NCBI RefSeq assembly: GCF_029254265.1
Contig: NZ_JAQWXX010000051.1
Span: 1-64,000 of the forward strand
Length of the DNA: 64,000 bases
Reading direction: 5' to 3'
From: Algoriphagus sp.
GTDB lineage: Bacteria > Bacteroidota > Bacteroidia > Cytophagales > Cyclobacteriaceae
Below the pieces are notes generated by a model. The model saw only the letters and a list, made by a program, of their open reading frames with translations, did not search any database and was not told the origin of the DNA. The position numbers and the translations under genes are program-made. Positions within the stretch are counted from its first letter, which is position 1, and each line of letters opens with the position of its first letter. Below, one piece after another: positions 26,710 through 35,218 of this stretch.

Positions 26710-27767
26710 TCCTTGACACGGTTCAGAGTTAAAGCCTTTAAAACCAGATCAGGTAATGTTGATTGAGGGTTTCGGTTACGAAGATTCAAATTCCAGCCAA
26801 TCTTTTCAATAATGGGGATTTTGTAGGTTTCTACCATTTCTATCAAGGTTCCATCCGGATCTTCAATATAAGCGAATCTCCCGGCAGCCTTTCCCATGTC
26901 AAATTCATTTTCGCTATCCACTGTAAATTCTACGCCAATCTCTTTGAGGTTGCGTTTTAATTCATGCATTCCATTGACATCAAAACACACATGGATAAAT
27001 CCTAAATCCCCCCAATTTCGATCTTTAAATATCACATTCCTTGAAGGATAGTCAGTTTCGATTAATTCTATTTGTGTTTGACAAAGTAGCTTTCCAAATG
27101 CTCCTGTAGCTTTTTCAGATGCTTGTAGAATTACTCTTCGGAATTCAGTTTTTTCATTTCCAACCTGTTTAAAATCCGCCCAGCTTTGTTTTTCATCTGC
27201 CAATATTTCAACTTGTTGGAAATGTTGTTGATAGATTGGAAGCACTTTATCAATTGAGCTTACCCCCATTACTACGCCTAATACTCCTCCGGTGAGATCT
27301 TTATTCTTGAAACACCAAGAATCGTTTTCAATAATTTCAAAAATATTTCCGTCGGGATCTTTAATGAAAAAGTGCATCACTCCCACTGGGTTTGGCTCTG
27401 GTTTTCCAAGAATAGTAGCTCCAAATGTCTTTAAGTGATCATATGTTTTGTAAATATCTTTACTTCGGATTTTCACTGCCAAGATTCCAAGATCAGTCCA
27501 TTTTAATTTTTCTTTGGATGCTAAAGGTTTTTTGGAGGTGTATTGCCAAATTTCAAAGCCTCCTCCCCCTTGCATATTCATAGCTAGAATCGCATGACGG
27601 CTTTCGACTTTATTTGATGTATATCGAGTCATTAATTTTGCTTCGGCGCTGTCTTGAAAGATTGGAACATCAAATTTGAATGCTTTTCTATACCATTTCC
27701 ATGCTTCATTTGCATTTGAAACTCCTATCCCAACTTGTTGGATTCCATTAATTTGAACCTGATTCAT
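26706..27767 (-). CDS. VOC superfamily protein with two vicinal-oxygen-chelate domains
   Basis: Two VOC (glyoxalase/dioxygenase-like) domains in tandem. The first (about 1-135) begins INGIQQVGIGVSNANEAWKWYR and ends GVMHFFIKDPDGNIFEIIEND. The second (about 155-315) ends AGRFAYIEDPDGTLIEMVETYK. The DPDGN/DPDGT plus EI/EM pattern carries the usual metal-ligand Glu. It could be a dioxygenase or lyase; the exact reaction is unknown. The start codon follows directly on the stop of the upstream glycosyltransferase (TAAATG), so it belongs to that operon. Confidence 0.75.
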   Translation of the reverse strand: MNQVQINGIQQVGIGVSNANEAWKWYRKAFKFDVPIFQDSAEAKLMTRYTSNKVESRHAILAMNMQGGGGFEIWQYTSKKPLASKEKLKWTDLGILAVKIRSKDIYKTYDHLKTFGATILGKPEPNPVGVMHFFIKDPDGNIFEIIENDSWCFKNKDLTGGVLGVVMGVSSIDKVLPIYQQHFQQVEILADEKQSWADFKQVGNEKTEFRRVILQASEKATGAFGKLLCQTQIELIETDYPSRNVIFKDRNWGDLGFIHVCFDVNGMHELKRNLKEIGVEFTVDSENEFDMGKAAGRFAYIEDPDGTLIEMVETYKIPIIEKIGWNLNLRNRNPQSTLPDLVLKALTLNRVKD

Positions 27768-28487
27768 TTACTTTTTTTGATTTAAGTTCTTATTCAATCT
27801 ATTTGAATATAAAGTTTTTATTGTTTCTGGATGAACTCCAATTCTAAAAGCCATGATCGCTAAAAAGTTGGCCCATTGAACTGAAAGCCAACTATTGGTT
27901 TCATATTTTCTGGCAGAAACTAAAATAGACTTTTGAATAACTTTGAATTTGGTGATTTTTCTGATTCGCTTAACAAGTTCAAAATCTTCCATTATTGTAA
28001 ATCGCTCATTATAGCCTCCAAGATGATTGATCAATGACTTGGATATAAAAAGTGTTTGATCTCCCCCACCGGCAAATATCCCATTGAATCGAGTGAACCA
28101 ACTGTTGATCTTGAGCAATCTACTGGTAGAATCAAATTTATAACGATAACAGCCTGCTTCAATTCCGTAGGAAACTTCTTGAAGAATATCTTCATCAAAA
28201 CTCATTAATGGACGAGTATCTGCATGAATAAAGTATAGGATATCCCCGTTGGCATGTTGTGCTCCGAGATTTAGCTGTACCGCTCGGGATTTCAATGGGC
28301 TTGAAATTACCCTGGCATTTGATCGCTTTGCGATATCTATTGAATCATCTACACTTCCTCCATCGACCACTAAAACTTCTAAGACTTTTTGCCTTTTTGA
28401 TTCAAGAAGAATTGGAAGGAGTTCTTCTAAATTATTTGCTTCATTCCAAACAGGAATAATTATCGATATGGTGTTTGCCGAACTCAA
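27768..28487 (-). CDS. family 2 glycosyltransferase, TIGR04283 (arsenosugar/rSAM-selenodomain-associated) type
   Basis: GT-A fold. The N-terminal SIIIPVWNEANNLEELLP (about 8-25) is followed by VVDGGSVDDS (39-48) as the nucleotide-sugar site and DILYFIHADTRP (about 85-96), carrying the metal-binding DXD equivalent HAD. GLGG-like YNERFTIMEDFELVKRI follows. Length 239. The match is to the TIGR04283 group, which usually pairs with TIGR04282. That partner is two genes upstream here. The start is TTG at 28487, overlapping the stop of the DUF6134 gene (TTGA), so translation is coupled. Confidence 0.8.
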   Translation of the reverse strand: MSSANTISIIIPVWNEANNLEELLPILLESKRQKVLEVLVVDGGSVDDSIDIAKRSNARVISSPLKSRAVQLNLGAQHANGDILYFIHADTRPLMSFDEDILQEVSYGIEAGCYRYKFDSTSRLLKINSWFTRFNGIFAGGGDQTLFISKSLINHLGGYNERFTIMEDFELVKRIRKITKFKVIQKSILVSARKYETNSWLSVQWANFLAIMAFRIGVHPETIKTLYSNRLNKNLNQKK

Positions 28488-29107
28488 TAAATTCGCTTTA
28501 TCATATAGTTTTTAATGGGATTTTGGATCAATGCATGATCGAGGTCCCCATTTTTAAATACAAACTTGTTACGATTGCCATTGATTTCAATTTGGTAAAC
28601 TCCTTGCTCCTTTTTGGATATTAAACTAGTCAATCCAAAAGTTTCAGAAATCATCATTTGTTGAGGATTTGGTTCCTGAAAATAAAATTTGACAATTGAA
28701 AATGGGACTAGATTCTGAATAGAGGTTTTATTATCAAACTTATAAGAATGTGAATCAACCAAATAAGATGTTCCATTCCACTTAATTTTACTGTAAAACG
28801 ACCCCCGATTTGAAATGGATTTTGAATCCGAACTAATCAACTTTCCATTTTTGTAAATCGAATTAATAGTCAATTCGACATTGATCTTTCCAAAAAACCA
28901 GAAACTCACCAAACTTTTAAGGTTGTATTCGATTATCTCATTCCTTTTGATTTCCTCAACTTTCATATCGCCGATCTGAAAACCAGCCAATTCAATAGAG
29001 TAAGATTTTGTTGTTGTTTGAGCAGTGACACTTCCGAAAATGATGATTCCTGTAAGGATTAAAAACAGTCGGATTTCAAAAGTCCTTTTTGAAATAAATT
29101 TCATCAT
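28484..29107 (-). CDS. DUF6134 family exported protein
   Basis: A 207-residue protein with an N-terminal hydrophobic segment ending near SVTAQ (about residue 30), so exported. The remainder contains KSYSIELAGFQIGDMKVE and KNYMIKRIY at the C-terminus, matching the DUF6134 family of Bacteroidota. Its function is unknown. It lies between the two transferases of the arsenosugar-type pair and overlaps the downstream one by 4 bases. That arrangement ties it to the same pathway by inference. The start may be 29107 or 29104 (ATG ATG). Confidence 0.75.
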   Translation of the reverse strand: MMKFISKRTFEIRLFLILTGIIIFGSVTAQTTTKSYSIELAGFQIGDMKVEEIKRNEIIEYNLKSLVSFWFFGKINVELTINSIYKNGKLISSDSKSISNRGSFYSKIKWNGTSYLVDSHSYKFDNKTSIQNLVPFSIVKFYFQEPNPQQMMISETFGLTSLISKKEQGVYQIEINGNRNKFVFKNGDLDHALIQNPIKNYMIKRIY

Positions 29108-29174
29108 GCATAATAGGTATTAATTCTTGATGTAGAATTGAAGAGTTTCATTTCTAAAGGAAAAATGACATTGT

Positions 29175-29795
29175 TCAATGTTTTGAATTAAGTTCAGAAT
29201 CAAACCTACCCTTCACTTTTTCCCAATCAGCTATGTTGTCTATATCTGATAAAGTATCAATAATTCCTATCGAAAAGTTTAACTCCTGGAGTTTTGATTT
29301 AGTTTGATTTAATACTTGGTTAGTACTCCAATCAATCTCTTCGAAAATTTCGGGGATCAACTTTTTTAATCCAAGTAAATAATACCCTCCATCCAAGGCT
29401 GGACCTAAAACTGCATCGTTTTGACTTAATTTTTTGAATGCTTTTTGAATATGAGCAGGCTTAAGATCAACACAGTCTGTTCCGATAATTACAACATGAT
29501 CATAACCTTCTGAGAATACGGTCTCAAATGCATTTCGCATTCGTTCACCAAGATCTTTACCAGTTTGTATTCTTTCATGTACTATTCTTCCACTTTCAAT
29601 TCTTATTTCTGGGATGAAATCGGAATAAAAAATAAATTGGTCTGCAACAATTTCCTTTAGAATTGAATGGGTATGTTGAATAAGAATTCTGTAAATTTTT
29701 AGGGCGCTTTCATCACCAATTGAAGCTGCCAATCTGGTTTTAACTTTTCCAGGAATTTCATTCTTTTGAAAAATAATTAATGCGTTTTTATTCAT
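29175..29795 (-). CDS. TIGR04282-type transferase (arsenosugar-associated nucleotidyltransferase-like glycosyltransferase)
   Basis: A 206-residue CofC/MobA-like transferase beginning MNKNALIIFQKNEIPGKVKTRLA, the signature PGKVKTRL loop of TIGR04282. GTDCVDLKPAHI (DxD-like) and DAVLGPALDGGYYLLGL are also diagnostic. The start is ATG 29795; the longer frame opens with TTG. First gene of the run leading to DUF6134, the TIGR04283 glycosyltransferase and the VOC protein. The radical-SAM partner ArsS is not in the window. Confidence 0.82.
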   Translation of the reverse strand: MNKNALIIFQKNEIPGKVKTRLAASIGDESALKIYRILIQHTHSILKEIVADQFIFYSDFIPEIRIESGRIVHERIQTGKDLGERMRNAFETVFSEGYDHVVIIGTDCVDLKPAHIQKAFKKLSQNDAVLGPALDGGYYLLGLKKLIPEIFEEIDWSTNQVLNQTKSKLQELNFSIGIIDTLSDIDNIADWEKVKGRFDSELNSKH

Positions 29796-29960
29796 TTCTT
29801 GAAAATATAGAATCGTTTTCAACTTTTTAGAATCTTAAATAAGAAGACAAATTTTTATAATTTCTCCCTTTTCATCTAAAAAATGATTTTAAACCAAACT
29901 CTATGTTAAAGGATTCGTACATTACTCTATTAAATCTATAGACTTTAATCCTTATAAATT

Positions 29961-30596
29961 ATGTCACTACGTTTAGGCGATATTGCGCCCAATTTCCAAG
30001 CAGAAACCTCAATGGGAAAAATTGATTTCTATGAGTATTTAGGAGATGGTTGGGGGATTCTTTTTTCGCATCCCGCTGATTATACCCCAGTTTGTACTAC
30101 CGAACTTGGAGCCGTTGCAAAGCTCAAGGAAGAATTTGCAAAACGAAATACTAAAGTTATGGCTCTAAGTGTGGATGGATTGGAAAGCCACAAAGGTTGG
30201 ATAGCAGATATCAATGAGACACAAGGAACTGAGGTGAATTTTCCAATCATTGCTGATAAGGACAAAAAAGTATCTGAGCTCTATGATATGATACATCCTA
30301 ATTCCAATGAAAACTTTACCGTCCGGTCAGTTTTTGTGATTGGTAACGATAAAAAAATTAAGCTTATGATTACCTATCCAGCTAGTACTGGTAGAAACTT
30401 CGATGAGCTCTTACGGGTGATCGACTCTTTGCAGCTTACTGCTAACTATTCGGTGGCCACTCCTGCTAATTGGAAACAAGGTGAAGACGTGGTAGTGTCT
30501 CCTTCAATCAAAACAGAAGACATACCAGCTAAATTTCCCAAAGGTCATAAAGTGATCAAGCCGTATTTGAGAACAACTCCTCAACCAGATTTATAA
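29961..30596 (+). CDS. 1-Cys peroxiredoxin (Prx6-like)
   Basis: Reduces hydroperoxides. FSHPADYTPVCTTELG contains the peroxidatic cysteine (Cys45) and Thr of the PxxxT/SxxC motif. No resolving cysteine is seen downstream. The long C-terminal arm (TPANWKQGEDVVVSPSI and the PYLRTTPQPDL tail) is typical of the Prx6 group. Length 211 residues. No nearby reductase. Followed by a strong terminator, hence a single-gene unit. Confidence 0.92.
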   Translation: MSLRLGDIAPNFQAETSMGKIDFYEYLGDGWGILFSHPADYTPVCTTELGAVAKLKEEFAKRNTKVMALSVDGLESHKGWIADINETQGTEVNFPIIADKDKKVSELYDMIHPNSNENFTVRSVFVIGNDKKIKLMITYPASTGRNFDELLRVIDSLQLTANYSVATPANWKQGEDVVVSPSIKTEDIPAKFPKGHKVIKPYLRTTPQPDL

Positions 30597-30614
30597 GATT
30601 GCTTTCAGACCAGT

Positions 30615-30639
30615 AAAGGCTCCATTAGGAGCCTTTTTT
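30615..30639 (+). terminator. terminator between the peroxiredoxin and eda
   Basis: AAAGGCTCC, loop ATTA, GGAGCCTTT then T run. It follows the peroxiredoxin stop by 18 bases. On the minus strand it lies just beyond the eda stop, so it may work in both directions. Confidence 0.75.
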
Positions 30640-31297
30640 ATTTTTTAAGAGACTTGATTATTGCCAGAGCATCAGCAATAGTTTCTTTGATTTCTACATA
30701 TGCACCTTTTGCGATTAGCTCTTTTTTAAAAAGTTGAGAGCCCATCCCTACACAAAGAACCCCTGAACCAAACCAAGTTTTAATACTTTCTGCAGTTGGT
30801 TCGACTCCTCCTGTTGGGATGATTTCAACTTTTGGAAGAACCGCATGGACAGCCTTTACAAATTCAGGTGTCAAGACATTTGCAGGATATATTTTTACTA
30901 ACTCTGCTCCAAGTTCTTGAGCGAAAAATACCTCAGAAACTGTTCCGCAACCTGGAATCCATGGTGTCTCGGTTTTTTGGCAATATTCACCGAGCTTGGG
31001 ATTCATCACAGGCGCAACAATAAACTCTGTTCCCATATCCAAAAAAATCTCCGCTTCCCAAGGATGATAAATTGTACCAATTCCTAAAGAAAGTCCAGGC
31101 ATTTGATCAGCCAATTTTCGAAGAGCTGGAAAAATAGAAGGAGCTTCTTTACCTCGGTTCACCATTTCTATTACTCGGATTCCACCTTCATAAGCAGCTT
31201 CCAAAAGTTTAAGACAAATTGTTTCATCTGGATTAAAAAAAATTGGCATTATGCCAGCTTGATCCATTTTCTGGATAAATGGGGTGGGGTTTCTCAT
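30638..31297 (-). CDS. eda: KDPG / KHG aldolase (2-dehydro-3-deoxy-phosphogluconate aldolase)
   Basis: Splits KDPG to pyruvate and glyceraldehyde-3-phosphate. The TIM-barrel class I aldolase has the Schiff-base lysine in AELVKIYPAN (Lys135), the catalytic Glu in GIRVIEMVNRG (Glu44), and GIGTI. Length 219 residues. Its ATG overlaps the stop of kdgK (TAATG), so the two are cotranslated. It is the last step of the hexuronate route started by the divergent uxaA. Confidence 0.9.
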   Translation of the reverse strand: MRNPTPFIQKMDQAGIMPIFFNPDETICLKLLEAAYEGGIRVIEMVNRGKEAPSIFPALRKLADQMPGLSLGIGTIYHPWEAEIFLDMGTEFIVAPVMNPKLGEYCQKTETPWIPGCGTVSEVFFAQELGAELVKIYPANVLTPEFVKAVHAVLPKVEIIPTGGVEPTAESIKTWFGSGVLCVGMGSQLFKKELIAKGAYVEIKETIADALAIIKSLKK

Positions 31298-32289
31298 TAT
31301 CTTTTGATTTTACCTATAGACTCTCCAACTACTAACTCATGAACTTCAGCCAAACTGCAAAGTAAGACATCACCCGGAACACTGTGTTTAATTGCTCCAG
31401 CTGCTACTGCAAAATTTATCGAATCCTGAGGAGCTAAATACAACAATCCTTGAATTAGTCCACCGGCAAACGCATCTCCAGTGCCTACGCGATCCACGAT
31501 ATGGGTCAGGTCGTAGCTTTTAGAAGTAAACCACTCATCAGCACTGATCAAATCTCCGATTAGAGTATTATGTGAAGAGCTATGGGAAGTTCGTTCTGTC
31601 TTAGAAATGTATTTCAGATTTGGAAATTTATTAAACATGTAGCCTTTTGCATGTTCAAAATCATCAAATTCCATATTCAAGCAAGCTGAAAAATCACGTT
31701 TCCCAGCGATCATGACTTGGGTGAGTTCCATCAACTCAGGCATCACTTCATGAGGTTTTTTTCCAAATTGCCACAAATTGCTGCGGTAGTTCAAATCACC
31801 GCTAGTTGGAACACCTCTTTGTTTAGCCTCTTGGAGAGCCTTTAAAGTTAAAGTTGCAGACTCTTTAGATATCGCTGGACTTATCCCCGACCAATGAAAC
31901 CAATCTGCATCAGCAAATACATTATCCCAGTTTAGATCATTTCCATCAAAGTTTGCAAATACAGAATCAGTGCGGTCGTAGATCACTTGTGAACTCCGCT
32001 GCATTGCTCCTTGCTCCAGAAAGTAAATCCCCATTCTCCCTGGATAATATTTCACAAAATCAGTTTTGATTCCATTTCTTCGTAGTCTTGCGGAAGCTGC
32101 CCAACCAATTTCTTGATCTGGAAATGCAGTTAAGTGGTATACGTCATTTCCCCAAAAAGCTAAAGAAGCCCCTACATTGGCTTCAGAACCACCAAATTCC
32201 ACATCATAGGAATTGGTTTGAAAAAATCGCTCATTTCCAGGAGGGGAAAGTCTGAGCATTACTTCACCAAGTGTCACAATTTTTTTCAT
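31297..32289 (-). CDS. kdgK: 2-keto-3-deoxygluconate kinase, PfkB family
   Basis: PfkB-fold sugar kinase: N-terminal GEVMLRLSPPGNERF and GGSEANVGASLAFWG (about 33-47), and the C-terminal signature DRVGTGDAFAGGLIQG with the catalytic aspartate (about residue 270). Length 330. Substrate KDG is inferred from the family resemblance and position between eda and uxaA, which together convert altronate to pyruvate and GAP. It is divergent from uxaA across 57 bases, which must hold both promoters. Confidence 0.88.
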   Translation of the reverse strand: MKKIVTLGEVMLRLSPPGNERFFQTNSYDVEFGGSEANVGASLAFWGNDVYHLTAFPDQEIGWAASARLRRNGIKTDFVKYYPGRMGIYFLEQGAMQRSSQVIYDRTDSVFANFDGNDLNWDNVFADADWFHWSGISPAISKESATLTLKALQEAKQRGVPTSGDLNYRSNLWQFGKKPHEVMPELMELTQVMIAGKRDFSACLNMEFDDFEHAKGYMFNKFPNLKYISKTERTSHSSSHNTLIGDLISADEWFTSKSYDLTHIVDRVGTGDAFAGGLIQGLLYLAPQDSINFAVAAGAIKHSVPGDVLLCSLAEVHELVVGESIGKIKR

Positions 32290-32346
32290 CAGTCACTGTT
32301 TTTTTTCTAATTTGAATCAAATTTATGTCTGCTCACGCCCTATTTT

Positions 32347-33990
32347 ATGCGAAATAAAACTTTGGTCCTCCATCCTCATGATAATGTCGGAGTTGCCTTG
32401 ACAGATTTATCAATTGGAGAACTTATCAAAGATTCTGAAAATACAGTTAAGATTCAAGACGATATCTCTGCAAAGCATAAATATGCGCTGAAAAACTTTT
32501 CTGCTGGCGATGACATCCTGATGTATGGAACCATTGTAGGAGAAGCTACGCGATCCATACCAGCTGGAGGAGCTATTACTCTGGCTAATATTCGTCATAA
32601 AACCCATAAGTATCGAACTACTTCTCAAACCTATTCCTGGAATCCTCCTGATATTAATTACTGGAAATACAAGACTTTCCAAGGTTACTTAAGGGAAGAT
32701 GGTCAAGTGGGAACAGCAAATTATTGGTTGGTGCTTCCACTGGTTTTTTGTGAGAATACCAATATAAAATTATTACAAGAGGCTTTCGAAAATGCTTTAG
32801 GATTTGCCAAGGTCAATCCTTACGAGCGTCAAATTAGAAATCTTATTTCTGGCTTGGGTAATGATGTGGTACAAAAAAGTACGGAAACGGTTACGCTAGA
32901 AATAAATGAAAAAGACAATCGGGTATTTGAAAATCTAGATGGGATTCGATTTTTAACTCATAATGGTGGATGCGGTGGCACTAGAAATGATGCTGAAACA
33001 CTATGTGCACTATTGGCTGGATACATTCATCATCCCAACGTAGCAGGAGCCACCGTCCTATCGCTTGGTTGTCAAAATGCGGAAGCAAAAATTTTGGAAC
33101 GAAAACTTCAGGATCTTCAAAAGGGGAATCCAAAGCCTGTGATTATTTTTGATCAACAGCAGGAAGGAACTACAGATGATTATATCACTAAAGTGATTGC
33201 CCAAACTTGGGAAGGTTTGAAGGTGGCAAATAAAAGTAAAAGATCTCCTCAGCCAATCAGTAAACTAGTTATCGGTCTAGAGTGTGGTGGATCTGATGGT
33301 TTCTCCGGTATTTCGGCAAATCCAGCACTTGGTAGAGTTTCTGATTTAGTGGTGACTAGCGGAGGAAGTGCTATACTTTCAGAGTTTCCTGAACTTTGTG
33401 GAGCAGAGCAGAACCTCATTGATCGCTGTAAGACACCGGAGATCGCTCAAAAATTCATTCGATTGATGGAAGAATATGCTGCCGCCGCTGATCGAGTAGG
33501 ATCTGGATTTGATATGAATCCAAGCCCTGGAAATATCAAGGACGGACTACTAACAGATGCGATAAAATCCTGTGGAGCGGCAAAAAAAGGAGGTACTGCT
33601 CCTATTTCAGGAGTCTTGGATTATACCGAATATTTGACTTCTCCAGGATTAAATCTATTGTGCACTCCAGGAAATGATGTCGAAAGTACTACAGGTCTTG
33701 CCGGTAGTGGAGCAAATATCATTCTCTTCACGACTGGTCTTGGTACCCCAACAGGAAATCCAATTTGTCCTGTAATTAAAGTTGCTACAAATCATAAGTT
33801 GACTTCAAGAATGTCTGATATTATTGATTTTGATGCAGGAAGTGTTATTTCAGGCGATCAGACGATCGAAGAATGCGGAGATGATTTACTTGAACTTGTC
33901 CTAAAAGTAGCTAGTGGAGAAATGATTGTAAAAGCAGATCAAAAAAGGAATTTTGATTTTATTCCATGGAAAAGAGGAGTTTCCTTATAA
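32347..33990 (+). CDS. uxaA: altronate dehydratase
   Basis: Iron/manganese-dependent dehydratase forming 2-keto-3-deoxygluconate from altronate. The N-terminal SAF-like domain (about 1-95, LHPHDNVGVALTDL ... GDDILMYG) is followed by the large UxaA domain: GYLREDGQVGTANYW, THNGGCGGTRNDAE, SLGCQNAEAKI, and LVIGLECGGSDGFSGISANPALG. Conserved Cys in the GGCGG, ECGG and LLCTPGNDVEST motifs fit the family. Length 547, slightly longer than Escherichia coli UxaA. uxaB and uxaC are not in the window. Confidence 0.9.
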   Translation: MRNKTLVLHPHDNVGVALTDLSIGELIKDSENTVKIQDDISAKHKYALKNFSAGDDILMYGTIVGEATRSIPAGGAITLANIRHKTHKYRTTSQTYSWNPPDINYWKYKTFQGYLREDGQVGTANYWLVLPLVFCENTNIKLLQEAFENALGFAKVNPYERQIRNLISGLGNDVVQKSTETVTLEINEKDNRVFENLDGIRFLTHNGGCGGTRNDAETLCALLAGYIHHPNVAGATVLSLGCQNAEAKILERKLQDLQKGNPKPVIIFDQQQEGTTDDYITKVIAQTWEGLKVANKSKRSPQPISKLVIGLECGGSDGFSGISANPALGRVSDLVVTSGGSAILSEFPELCGAEQNLIDRCKTPEIAQKFIRLMEEYAAAADRVGSGFDMNPSPGNIKDGLLTDAIKSCGAAKKGGTAPISGVLDYTEYLTSPGLNLLCTPGNDVESTTGLAGSGANIILFTTGLGTPTGNPICPVIKVATNHKLTSRMSDIIDFDAGSVISGDQTIEECGDDLLELVLKVASGEMIVKADQKRNFDFIPWKRGVSL

Positions 33991-33991
33991 A

Positions 33992-34025
33992 AAAAGAGCG
34001 GTTCTGATTAACAGACCGCTCTTTT
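33992..34025. terminator. terminator after uxaA
   Basis: 11-bp arms AAAAGAGCGGT and ACCGCTCTTTT with a 12-base loop, immediately after the uxaA stop. Symmetric and placed between convergent genes, so it may serve both. Confidence 0.75.
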
Positions 34026-34046
34026 GATATGTAGAAGGAATAGAAT

Positions 34047-34805
34047 TTAATCCCTATCCTTTTTGTCTTTATCTTTTTTATCCTTTTTGTCTTTTCGATC
34101 GTCGTCGTCGTCATCTCGATCATCCTTCTTGTCAATAGTAGCCATAGTTACAGATGATCCATCTCCACTTAAAGGGTTGAAATTACCTCTCACAACTCCA
34201 GATCCAGTTGCGCCTTTAAATTTGCCTGTTCCGCCGATTATTTCAATTTCAGCAGTAAAAGAAGATAAAGTCTCGTTCACGGATGTAACGATATTTTTAA
34301 CATTCTTATACCAAATAGAATTTCCTTTTCTATCAACAGTAATTGAACTCACATTTTCTGGAAGTCCAGAAATACCAAATGCACTCAATTCATTTGCAAA
34401 AAACATTGATACTGGCGCACCTAAAGTTATTAATTCGTTGTTTTGAATTTGAGCTAACTGATTTATAAAAGAGGTTGGTTTACTCATTTTCGTGGCTATA
34501 CCTTCTCCAGTACCTGGATAAAATGCAGGAGCAGGACCTCCTATATAACCTTCAGCCGGTACAAAAAAGAGTTTGTTTTTAAAGACTTCAAAGTAATTGT
34601 AATCAACTTTTTTTCTTGAATTTATTGAATATCCTGCATCAATATCAAGTTTTTCCCAAGCACTTAAGGCCTGTTCTAAAGTTGGATCTGCGAGTTCCTG
34701 CTCTGGAATTATTTGTTCTTGAGTCAGATCTTGCGAACATGACCAAAGAAATGTAAAAGCTATTCCAAGAATTGCTAAGCGGTTGGTAATTAGTGTTTTT
34801 TTCAT
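34047..34805 (-). CDS. lipoprotein with beta-barrel-like domain and acidic/basic Asp-Lys tail
   Basis: A 252-residue protein with a lipobox ending at LWSC (about residue 23), hence outer-membrane or surface lipoprotein. The middle domain contains EIIGGTGKFKGATGSGVVRG, a pattern shared by allene-oxide-cyclase-like/dirigent barrels, so I infer a small beta-barrel. The last about 30 residues are nearly all Asp, Lys and Arg. The tail is encoded by short triplet repeats. No enzymatic motif is seen. Its function is unknown; it was not recognised as a named family. Confidence 0.6.
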   Translation of the reverse strand: MKKTLITNRLAILGIAFTFLWSCSQDLTQEQIIPEQELADPTLEQALSAWEKLDIDAGYSINSRKKVDYNYFEVFKNKLFFVPAEGYIGGPAPAFYPGTGEGIATKMSKPTSFINQLAQIQNNELITLGAPVSMFFANELSAFGISGLPENVSSITVDRKGNSIWYKNVKNIVTSVNETLSSFTAEIEIIGGTGKFKGATGSGVVRGNFNPLSGDGSSVTMATIDKKDDRDDDDDDRKDKKDKKDKDKKDRD

Positions 34806-34857
34806 TTAAATAATTTTAAGGATGATTGTTTTTTTTTAATAATGTTTTTTTAGGTTA

Positions 34858-34895
34858 CAAATATAACTAACCGATACGGAAAAATACATACCGAT
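34858..34895 (-). promoter_or_regulatory. candidate promoter and direct repeat upstream of the Asp/Lys-tail lipoprotein
   Basis: On the minus strand TATATTTG (plus 34858-34865) is an exact match to the Bacteroidota -7 consensus TAnnTTTG, 53 bases ahead of the start codon. The -33 box is weak. Just upstream CCGAT occurs twice exactly 20 bases apart (plus 34871 and 34891), a spacing that suggests a regulator binding one face of the helix. Confidence 0.4.
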
Positions 34896-34930
34896 TAATT
34901 TGCTTTTCAAACCAATAAAAGTGCCAATTA

Positions 34931-35215
34931 TTAAAATTCTAGAATAAAAAATTTTGCTTTTGCAGCTTTTGAACGAATCATACGTGCTTTTTCATAATCC
35001 TTAGAATAGTACCATTTCATTGCAGAATCTTTATCCGGAAATTCCAGCATTACTAACCTATCATGATTCCACTCCCCTTCCAACACCAAAACTTCGGCAC
35101 CACGAACCAGAAATTTTCCACCAAAAGCTGCCACGGTTGCAGGTGTTAGTTTTTTATACTCTTCGTATAATTCGTAATCGTGGATATCTACTTGTACTAA
35201 TACAATTGCTCCCAT
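34931..35215 (-). CDS. DUF1330 domain protein
   Basis: A 94-residue dimeric alpha/beta-barrel type protein. VQVDIHDYELYEEYKKLTPATVAAFGGKFLVRGAEVLVLEGEW is the DUF1330 pattern, ending DSAMKWYYSKDYEKARMIR. No catalytic residues are known. It lies 3 bases downstream of the TolC gene's start region in opposite order, at the end of the efflux operon (its start follows the TolC stop by 3 bases), so it is probably cotranscribed. Confidence 0.8.
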   Translation of the reverse strand: MGAIVLVQVDIHDYELYEEYKKLTPATVAAFGGKFLVRGAEVLVLEGEWNHDRLVMLEFPDKDSAMKWYYSKDYEKARMIRSKAAKAKFFILEF

Positions 35216-35218
35216 AAG

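Noticed and set aside
34063-34446. Plus-strand Ser-rich frame
   Set aside because: It is the mirror of the Asp/Lys-rich tail and barrel of the minus-strand lipoprotein, which has a lipobox and a coherent domain.
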